From NCBI RefSeq assembly GCF_008364825.1, contig NZ_VTTO01000008.1, positions 62,001 through 126,000 of the forward strand: a DNA stretch of 64,000 bases, in the 5' to 3' direction. Position numbers and translations under genes: made by a program. Positions 42,108 through 49,059 of this stretch are shown piece after piece. How positions within the stretch are numbered: position 1 is the first letter of the stretch; each line of letters opens with the position of its first letter. The notes under the pieces are model-generated. The model saw only the letters and a list, made by a program, of their open reading frames with translations, searched no databases and was not told where the DNA came from. Source of the stretch: Azospirillum sp. B21. Lineage in GTDB: Bacteria; Pseudomonadota; Alphaproteobacteria; Azospirillales; Azospirillaceae.

Positions 42108-44426
42108 ATGGAACAGATGCGAGACGGATCACCGGCCGATCCGGCGCGGGACCCCTCCTCCCCCCTCTCCTCCAAAGGGCAGCCGCAGGCCGAGGGTTCC
42201 CAACCCGGCCCCGATCAAGGACCCAGCTCCAACCCTGGCCCCAACCATGGTCCAAGGCCCGGCCCGCCTCTCGACCCCGGCATCGCCGGGCTGGTGTCGG
42301 CGCTGCGCATGCTGGGCATCCCGGCCGATTACGACGGCGTGCGCCATGCCTGCGGCGGCGAATCCCCCGACCTGACCGGTCTGGTCCGCCAGGCCCACCG
42401 GCTGGGCGCCAAGGCCCGCGTGGTGAAGACCAAATGGGAGCGGCTGGACCGCACGCCGCTGCCGGCGCTGGTCCCCGGCCCCGACGGCGGCTTCCTGGTG
42501 CTGGCCAAGGCCGGCAACGGCCGCGTGCTGGTGCATGACGCCGCGACCAACCAGACCCGCATCCTCGACCGCGAAGGGTTCGAGCCGCTGTGGAGCGGCC
42601 GGTTGATCTGCCTGGGGCGCAAGGGCACGATGGGCATGGGCCAGCCGCGCTTCGACGCCCGCTGGTTCGGCGCGGTCGCCTGGAAATACCGCGGCATCCT
42701 GGGCGAGGTCCTGCTCGCCTCCTTCTTCATCCAGCTGTTCGCGCTGGTGACGCCGCTGTTCTTCCAGGTGGTGGTCGACAAGGTGGTGGTGCACCGCAGC
42801 CTGGGCACGCTGGACGTGCTGATGGTCGGCATGCTGGCCGTCATCCTGTTCGAGGCGGTGCTGGGCGGCCTGCGCACCTACACCTTCGCCCACACCGCCA
42901 ACCGGCTGGACGTGGAGCTGGGGGCCAAGCTGTACCAGCGGCTGCTGTCGCTCCCCATGGGCTATTTCGCGGCGCGCCGGGTCGGCGACAGCGTCGCCCG
43001 CGTGCGCGAGCTGGAGACGATCCGCAACTTCATGACCAGTTCCACCATCACGCTGGTGCTGGACCTGCTGTTCACCGTCGTCTTCCTGGGCGTGATGCTG
43101 CTGTACAGCCCGATGCTGACGGCGATCGTCGCGGCCTCCTTCCCCATCTACGTCCTGATCAGCCTGGTGGCGACGCCGATCCTGCGCCGCCGGCTGGACG
43201 AGAAGTTCGCCCGCGGCGCCGAGAACCACAGCTTCCTGGTCGAGACGGTGTCGAGCATCGAGACGGTCAAGGCCATGGCGGTCGAGCCGCGCATGCAGCG
43301 CCGCTGGGAGGACCAGCTGTCCGGCTATGTCCGCGCCGGCTTTCGCGCCGGCAACCTGAACAACATCGCCAGCCAGTCGGTGCAGTTCGTCTCCAAGATC
43401 TCGACCATGCTGGTGCTGTGGCTGGGGGCGAAGCTGGTGATCGAGGGCAGCCTGACGGTGGGCGAGCTGGTGGCCTTCAACATGTTCGCCGGCCGCGTCG
43501 TCCAGCCGGTGCTGCGCATCGCCCAGCTGTGGCAGGATTTCCAGCAGGTGCGGCTGTCGATGCACCGCATCGGCGACATCCTGAACACCGCGCCCGAACC
43601 GCTGCAGAGCCCCGGCCGCGCCGCCATGCCGGCGATCAAGGGCGATCTGACTTTCGACCACGTCACCTTCCGCTACCGCCATGACGGGCCGGAGACGCTG
43701 AGCGACGTGTCGCTGCATGTCCCGGCGGGTCAGGTGGTCGGCATCGTCGGCACGTCCGGCTCGGGCAAGAGCACGCTGGCCAAGCTGCTGCAGCGCTTCC
43801 ATGTGCCAGAGCGCGGGCGGGTGATGGTGGACGGCACCGACCTGTCGACCGCCGACGCGGTGTGGCTGCGCCGGCAGATCGGCGTGGTGCTGCAGGACAA
43901 TGTGCTGTTCTCAGGATCCATCCGCGAGAACATCGCGCTGACCGACCCGACCATGGAGATGGGCCGCGTCGTCGCCGCGGCGAAGCTGGCCGGCGCCCAC
44001 GACTTCATCGTCGAGCTGCCCGACGGCTACGACACCGTGGTGGGGGAGCGCGGCGCCAGCCTGTCGGGTGGGCAGCGGCAGCGCATCGCCATCGCCCGAG
44101 CGCTGGTCACCAACCCCCGCATCCTGATCTTCGACGAGGCGACCTCGGCGCTGGACCATGAGTCCGAGCGGATCATCCAGGCCAACATGCGCCGCATCTG
44201 CGCCGGCCGCACCGTGCTGATCATCGCCCACCGCCTGTCCACCGTCGCCATCGCCGACCGCATCGTCACGGTGGAGCGCGGCCGCATCGTCGAAGACGGC
44301 GCGCCCGACGAGCTTCTGCGCCGCGGCGGCCGCTACGCCACGCTGTTCCGCGGTCAGATGGGCCAGCTGCCGGGCGGGAACCCGCCGCCAGCGGACGGGC
44401 TGATCGAACAACGGGCCGTGGGCTGA
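42108..44426 (+). CDS. Type I secretion ABC transporter with C39-like domain (HlyB type), system 2
   Basis: A 772-residue exporter. The first 60 residues are Pro/Gly-rich and unusual. A C39-like domain without catalytic cysteine follows (LVSALRMLGIPADYDGVRHA, TGLVRQAHRLGAKARVVK), then membrane helices from about 190 to 470. The nucleotide-binding domain has Walker A GTSGSGKST, signature SLSGGQRQR, Walker B ILIFDEATSALD and H-loop IAHRLSTV. ATG 42108 is preceded by CCGGGA; the open frame before it is not protein-like. It is 14 bases from its HlyD partner. Flanked by RTX proteins, a leaderless subtilase and a beta-helix protein, it is the likely exporter for these. Confidence 0.93.
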   Translation: MEQMRDGSPADPARDPSSPLSSKGQPQAEGSQPGPDQGPSSNPGPNHGPRPGPPLDPGIAGLVSALRMLGIPADYDGVRHACGGESPDLTGLVRQAHRLGAKARVVKTKWERLDRTPLPALVPGPDGGFLVLAKAGNGRVLVHDAATNQTRILDREGFEPLWSGRLICLGRKGTMGMGQPRFDARWFGAVAWKYRGILGEVLLASFFIQLFALVTPLFFQVVVDKVVVHRSLGTLDVLMVGMLAVILFEAVLGGLRTYTFAHTANRLDVELGAKLYQRLLSLPMGYFAARRVGDSVARVRELETIRNFMTSSTITLVLDLLFTVVFLGVMLLYSPMLTAIVAASFPIYVLISLVATPILRRRLDEKFARGAENHSFLVETVSSIETVKAMAVEPRMQRRWEDQLSGYVRAGFRAGNLNNIASQSVQFVSKISTMLVLWLGAKLVIEGSLTVGELVAFNMFAGRVVQPVLRIAQLWQDFQQVRLSMHRIGDILNTAPEPLQSPGRAAMPAIKGDLTFDHVTFRYRHDGPETLSDVSLHVPAGQVVGIVGTSGSGKSTLAKLLQRFHVPERGRVMVDGTDLSTADAVWLRRQIGVVLQDNVLFSGSIRENIALTDPTMEMGRVVAAAKLAGAHDFIVELPDGYDTVVGERGASLSGGQRQRIAIARALVTNPRILIFDEATSALDHESERIIQANMRRICAGRTVLIIAHRLSTVAIADRIVTVERGRIVEDGAPDELLRRGGRYATLFRGQMGQLPGGNPPPADGLIEQRAVG

Positions 44427-44440
44427 GAGGGACGAGCGCC

Positions 44441-45973
44441 ATGAGCAAGACGAACGCCGCGGTGAAGACCACCCCCGCCATCCCCGATCCCAATAGTCCC
44501 GATCCCGCCGCACCCACCAACCCTGCCGGCGTCAAGCCGCCCGCCAACGCGCCCGGTACCCCCGGCGAGCCGCGCCCGCCCACCAAATTCCAGGGCCGGC
44601 CGCAAAAGCGGCGGCGCGACGAGATGGACTTCCTGCCCGACGCGCTGGAGATCCTGGAACGGCCGCCCTCGCCCACCGCGCGGACCTTCACCGCCGTCAT
44701 CATGCTGGCCTTCACCGCGGCCTGCGCCTGGGCGTGGTTCGGCCATGTCGACGTGGTGGCGGTGGCGCAGGGCCGGGTGGTGCCGAGCGGCCGGACCAAG
44801 ACCGTCCAGCCGATGCAGACCGGCGTCGTCCGCACCATCGCCGTCGAGGACGGCCAGCTGGTCAAGGCCGGCCAGACGCTGATCGAACTGGACCCGACCG
44901 GGGCGACCGCCGACCGTGACCGCATCCGCTCCGACCTGTCGGCCGCAAGGGCGGAGGTGGCGCGGCTGCGTGCGGCGCTGGAGGTGGTGAACGGCAACCC
45001 CGACGCCGTCTTCGCCGCTCCCGCCGGCCTGTCGCCCGAACTGGTGCGGATGCAGAGCCAGCTTCTCGCCAGCCAGATCGCCGAGCAGCGCGCCAAGCTG
45101 GCCGCGCTCGACCGCGAGCAGGCGCGGCGCGAGGCCGACCGCGCCACCGTGGTGCAGACCATCGCCAAGCTGAACGCCACCCTGCCGCTGATCCGCGAAC
45201 GGGCGGAGGCGCTGTTCGACCTGTCCAAGCGAGGCACCTCGTCCCGCTTCCAGTACCTCCAGCTTCAACAGGATCTGGTCGGGCAGGAGCAGGAGCTTCT
45301 GGTCCAGAAGATCAAGCTGACGGAGGCCGACGCCTCCATCGCCGCCACAGCCGAGCAGCGCCGCCAGACCGAGGCCGAATTCCGCCGCCAGCTCTACACC
45401 GGCCTGGCCGAGGCCGAGCGCAAGGCCGCCTCGCTGGATCAGGAGTTGGCCAAGGCCGACCAGCAGGTCGATCTCCTGCGGCTGACCGCCCCGGTCGACG
45501 GCTATGTCCAGCAGCTGGCCATCCACACGGTGGGCGGCGTGGTGACCACCGCCCAGCCGCTGATGGTCATCGTGCCGGAGGACAGCCGGCTGGAGGTGGA
45601 GGCCTTCATCCCCAACAAGGACATCGGCTTCGTCCAGACCGGACAGGTGGCGGAGGTGAAGGTGGAGGCCTTCTCCTTCACCAAATACGGACTGATCCCC
45701 GGCCGCGTCGCCTCGCTGTCCGGCGACGCCGTGCAACAGCAGCAGGCCGACAAGGGGACGGACAAGAGTGGTGCCAAGTCGCCGGAGACGGGAGCGGTCT
45801 ATGCCGCCCGCATCGCGCTGGACCGCGATACGCTGGAGGTAGACGGCAAGGAGACGCGGCTGCAGCCGGGCATGACGGTGACCGCCGAGATCAAGACCGG
45901 CCGCCGCCGCATCGCTGACTACCTGCTCTCCCCCCTCTCGCGCAGCGCCCAGGAAGCCATGCACGAGCGGTAG
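44441..45973 (+). CDS. Type I secretion membrane fusion protein (HlyD family), system 2
   Basis: 510-residue adaptor between the ABC exporter and a TolC-like channel. The N-terminus is Pro/Ala-rich and cytoplasmic, with one membrane helix at about 85-105. The first lipoyl strand region VVPSGRTKTVQPMQTGVVR is characteristic of HlyD. The long coiled-coil hairpin spans about 160-340. The second half has LTAPVDGYVQQLAIHTVGGV, the beta-barrel FIPNKDIGFVQTGQ, and LQPGMTVTAEIKTGRRRIADYLLSPL at the C-terminus, the classic HlyD ending. GAGAGG precedes ATG 44441. The paralogue at 17460-18953 is clearly diverged. Confidence 0.95.
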   Translation: MSKTNAAVKTTPAIPDPNSPDPAAPTNPAGVKPPANAPGTPGEPRPPTKFQGRPQKRRRDEMDFLPDALEILERPPSPTARTFTAVIMLAFTAACAWAWFGHVDVVAVAQGRVVPSGRTKTVQPMQTGVVRTIAVEDGQLVKAGQTLIELDPTGATADRDRIRSDLSAARAEVARLRAALEVVNGNPDAVFAAPAGLSPELVRMQSQLLASQIAEQRAKLAALDREQARREADRATVVQTIAKLNATLPLIRERAEALFDLSKRGTSSRFQYLQLQQDLVGQEQELLVQKIKLTEADASIAATAEQRRQTEAEFRRQLYTGLAEAERKAASLDQELAKADQQVDLLRLTAPVDGYVQQLAIHTVGGVVTTAQPLMVIVPEDSRLEVEAFIPNKDIGFVQTGQVAEVKVEAFSFTKYGLIPGRVASLSGDAVQQQQADKGTDKSGAKSPETGAVYAARIALDRDTLEVDGKETRLQPGMTVTAEIKTGRRRIADYLLSPLSRSAQEAMHER

Positions 45974-45990
45974 AAGTTCCCTCTCCAGGG

Positions 45991-46135
45991 ATCCCCCTCT
46001 CCCCCCCGGGGAGAGGGTCGGGGTGAGGGGGATGCATGGAGTGGATTCGGTGGGGGCGGAGAGTGCGCGACTCTTGGAGATCCTCGCCGCGCGACCCCCT
46101 CACCCTAACCCTCTCCCCGGGGGGGAGAGGGGATC
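45991..46135. repeat. Second REP/BIME-like inverted pair between convergent genes
   Basis: Two inverted elements, 45993-46031 and 46095-46135, share the sequence of those at 13671-13844, including GGGGAGAGGGTCGGGGTGAG on one side and CCCTCACCCTAACCCTCTCC on the other. They are 63 bases apart and fill the junction between the HlyD gene and the opposed subtilase gene. Together they could fold into one long stem and stop transcription from both sides. Confidence 0.8.
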
Positions 46136-46141
46136 TTCAGG

Positions 46142-47587
46142 TCACGCAGTCAGCCCATGCGCCAGATCGTGGGCGTCGTACCAGGCGTGCAGGCCGTGGG
46201 CGGCGTCCTCGAAGCCGGAAACCGTCTGCGGCATCCAGGCGGCCATGGTGTCGGCAATCCCGTGCGACGCCGCGTTGGCCGAGACGGCATGGCCCAGCAG
46301 GTCGCCGGCCTGAAGCTCTGCCACCTGCGCCTGGGACGGAGCCTTGGTACCGAACAGGCTCTTGTCGGCGGCGACGACCAGCGTGCCGTTCCACCACATC
46401 CCGCTCTGGCCCTTGACCACGTCGCGCCCGTCGAGCGCGCCCTTGTCGTAGGTCACCGCGGCGTCGGTGGCGGCATAGGTGTGGCCGTTCACGCTGACGC
46501 TGTTGACGAACAGGTTGCGGTCCTGGCCGCCGGCGAAGCCGTCATTGTCGTAGCGGATCTGCACCTTGTGGGCGCTGTCGGCCGACACGCTGGTGGTGAA
46601 GGCGTAGGTCTTGGCCGCGCTGCCGACGGTGGCGCCGCCGACGGTGTGGCCGTCGACCAGCAGGGTGAAGTGGGCGTTGATCCCGGCGGCGGCCGTGCCC
46701 TTGGCGTTGACCAGGATGGTGGCGGCGGCGGTCGCGGGCGCGCCCGGTCCGGTGTCGGGCGTCTCCGGCGCGCCGTAGAGCTGGCCGAGCTTCGCCAGCA
46801 GCGCCTGGGTGTTCAGGTCGGTGTAGCCGGTGGCGCCGACCGGCGTCCCGGTCTGCTTCGCCAGCGACAGGAACTCGTCCTGGGTCAGGGCGCTGCCGCG
46901 CAGGTCCAGGGCCTCCTGCTGGGCGAGGGCCACCGCGGCGGTCACCGTCGGGGCGGCGAAGGAGGAGCCGTTGGCCGTCACCGTCCGCCCCGCCAGATCG
47001 GTCAGCCGGATGTCGGTGCCGTCGGCGCACAGGTCGGTGATGCCCGGGTTGCGCTGGGCCCAGCCCGGCAGCGCCCCGTCGCCGGTGGAGGCGGTGACGC
47101 AGATCGTGTTGTGGTCGGCGGCGAAATAGGAGACGTCGGTCGCCGTCCCGTTCTGCCCGGCATTGCCCGCGGCGGCCGACACCAGCACCCGCTTGGCGGC
47201 GAGGCTCGCCAGCTCGTCCGACAGGATGGTCGTGGCCTCCGACGAGGCGGAGCCGCCGGCCAGCGACAGGTTGACGCCGACGACGTTGTAGTCCGACGCA
47301 TGGGCGACGACCCATTGCAGCGCCTGCTCGATCGCCGACCCCGACGCGGTGGTGGAGCCGTCCGGCATCACCTTCAGCGCGATGATGCCGACGTCCGGCG
47401 CCTGCGACAGGATGCGGGAGGTCACCAGGGCGCCGTGGGTGTCGGTGTTGGGGTTGCGCGCATCGCCGTCATTGTCGGCGTAGTCGTGTTGGTAGACCAC
47501 GGAGGCGGCAGTCTCCCAGGTCGGCGACCAGCCGCTGTCGATGACGACGACCGTCTTTCCGCTGCCGGTATGGGTGCTGTTCGCCAT
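46142..47587 (-). CDS. Subtilisin-like serine protease with CBM60-like module, leaderless
   Basis: 481 residues. The catalytic triad of family S8 is visible: Asp in VVVIDSGW (about residue 17), His in DTHGALVTSRI (about 51) and Ser in NGSSFAAPTVTAAVAL (about 228). The usual oxyanion Asn is in SAAAGNAGQNG. Residues about 285-400 resemble CBM60, a calcium-dependent carbohydrate-binding module (ATILVNAKGTAAAGINAHF; NDGFAGGQDRNLFVNSVSV). The last 80 residues are Ala/His-rich and unknown. There is no signal peptide or prodomain, and translation starts directly at the catalytic domain. Export by the adjacent type I system is therefore likely. The missing GHGT glycine (THGA) and lack of a prodomain leave its activity uncertain. 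Possible processing of glycan-bound proteins is inference. Confidence 0.85.
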   Translation of the reverse strand: MANSTHTGSGKTVVVIDSGWSPTWETAASVVYQHDYADNDGDARNPNTDTHGALVTSRILSQAPDVGIIALKVMPDGSTTASGSAIEQALQWVVAHASDYNVVGVNLSLAGGSASSEATTILSDELASLAAKRVLVSAAAGNAGQNGTATDVSYFAADHNTICVTASTGDGALPGWAQRNPGITDLCADGTDIRLTDLAGRTVTANGSSFAAPTVTAAVALAQQEALDLRGSALTQDEFLSLAKQTGTPVGATGYTDLNTQALLAKLGQLYGAPETPDTGPGAPATAAATILVNAKGTAAAGINAHFTLLVDGHTVGGATVGSAAKTYAFTTSVSADSAHKVQIRYDNDGFAGGQDRNLFVNSVSVNGHTYAATDAAVTYDKGALDGRDVVKGQSGMWWNGTLVVAADKSLFGTKAPSQAQVAELQAGDLLGHAVSANAASHGIADTMAAWMPQTVSGFEDAAHGLHAWYDAHDLAHGLTA

Positions 47588-47798
47588 GCTGTCGGTCCCC
47601 GCTGTCTGCCGTCGATGAAAAGCGGGGTGGAGTATGAGGGCTGGCGGTGTGGCCTTCGGATGATAAGGACGGGGCGGATTGTGGGCGAGCCACCCCTTAT
47701 GCGACGGCGCATAAGGGCGGGTCTGGTCCTCTTCCTGCGACGGCCCACCTGTAGAGGGACGTCGGACAAGACGGAGCAGTGCCGTGCGGGGGGGTTGG

Positions 47799-48869
47799 AT
47801 GAGGGTGCCGGTCCATTATCGCTGGGGCTTCGCTGCCCTGGTGTTCCTGCCGTCCGCGGCATCCGCCCAGCCTCCTGCCGCCCAATCGTCCGCCGGGGCG
47901 CCGGCGCTGGAGCTGCCGGTGCGCTGCCGGATCGGAACGGACTGCTTCGTCCAGAACTACGTCGACACCGATCCAGGGCCGGGGATGAGGGATTTCGCCT
48001 GCGGCCGGCTGACCTATGACGGACATGGCGGGACGGATTTCCGCCTGTCCGACCTGGAGGCGATGCGGCGCGGGGTGGCCGTGGTGGCGGCCGCTCCCGG
48101 CACGGTGGCCCGGGTGCGCGACGGGATGGAGGACATCAGCATCCGGCAGAGCGGCGGCGCGCCAGCCGGCTATGATGCCGGCAATGCGGTGGTGGTCGAC
48201 CATGGCAACGGCTGGGAAACCCAGTACAGCCACCTGAAGCGTGGAAGCATCATGGTCAAGCCGGGCGACCGGGTGGAGGCGGGAACGCGACTGGGCCAGA
48301 TCGGCCTGTCCGGCAAGACCGAATTTCCCCATGTCGATTTCGGCATCCGCCATGACGGCCGCACGCTCGATCCCTATACGGCCAAGGAGGTGGGCGGCGG
48401 CGAGGCGCCGTCCTGTGCTGCCGACCAGGGCGCCGCCGGGACGGGCAAAGCGCCGCTCCCTCCGGATACGCTGTGGAGCGACGATGCGCGCCGGACGCTC
48501 GCCTACCGGCCGAGCGCCCTGCTCGGCGCCGGTCTGGCGCCCGAGCTGCCGAAGGAAGACACCGCGCGCGATGGCGGCTATGGCGGCAGACCCCTGCCGG
48601 CCGGCACGCCGACGCTGGGCGTCTGGGCGGAACTGATGGGCGGGCGGCAGGGCGACCGCGTGACGCTGGAGGTGACCGGCCCCGACGGCCGCCGACTGCT
48701 CCGCAGCGAAGGGGCGGTGCCGCGCCCGCTGGCCGTGCTGTTCTTCGGCACAGAGGTGAAGAAGCCGGCACCCGGCCCCTGGGCTCCCGGCCCCTACCGG
48801 GTGACGGTGACGCTCCGCCATGGCGACGAGACGGTGCTGCGGGAAGAGCGGCGGGTGGAGCTGCGCTGA
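47799..48869 (+). CDS. Periplasmic M23-family peptidase-like protein
   Basis: 356 residues with a signal peptide (WGFAALVFLPSAASA), so periplasmic or exported. The LytM/M23 core is seen at HGGTDFRLSD (first zinc ligands His and Asp), VVDHGNGWETQYSHL, and the last motif FPHVDFGIRHDGR. In ordinary M23 enzymes that last motif is HxH; here it is HVD, so one zinc ligand is Asp instead of His. Activity may be altered or lost, as in divisome activators of the LytM type. The C-terminal 130 residues form a separate beta-domain (GVWAELMGGRQGDRVTLEVT). ATG 47799 is preceded by a G-rich run. It diverges from the subtilase gene across about 210 bases. Confidence 0.87.
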   Translation: MRVPVHYRWGFAALVFLPSAASAQPPAAQSSAGAPALELPVRCRIGTDCFVQNYVDTDPGPGMRDFACGRLTYDGHGGTDFRLSDLEAMRRGVAVVAAAPGTVARVRDGMEDISIRQSGGAPAGYDAGNAVVVDHGNGWETQYSHLKRGSIMVKPGDRVEAGTRLGQIGLSGKTEFPHVDFGIRHDGRTLDPYTAKEVGGGEAPSCAADQGAAGTGKAPLPPDTLWSDDARRTLAYRPSALLGAGLAPELPKEDTARDGGYGGRPLPAGTPTLGVWAELMGGRQGDRVTLEVTGPDGRRLLRSEGAVPRPLAVLFFGTEVKKPAPGPWAPGPYRVTVTLRHGDETVLREERRVELR

Positions 48870-48916
48870 ACGGGGTTGAGCCGGAGGCGGCCAAGACAAC
48901 GGGAAGGCTGCCGCAA

Positions 48917-48948
48917 GTGACAACTGCCTGCCTCGGCATCGTTGTCAC
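48917..48948. promoter_or_regulatory. Inverted repeat upstream of the beta-helix protein gene
   Basis: GTGACAAC (48917-48924) and GTTGTCAC (48941-48948) are perfect 8-base arms with a 16-base spacer, in the 190-base AT-richer gap before the beta-helix gene. It is suited to a dimeric regulator. It lies too far from a U-run to be a clear terminator of the M23 gene. Confidence 0.4.
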
Positions 48949-49059
48949 GAAATGAACACGGGATTTCCGTACGAAAGGATACATCCGAAAGGGTGAGTCT
49001 ACCTCCTTATTAAGTATTTTCGCCGTGAGATTGCCCTGTATCGGCAAGGCAATCCGGCA

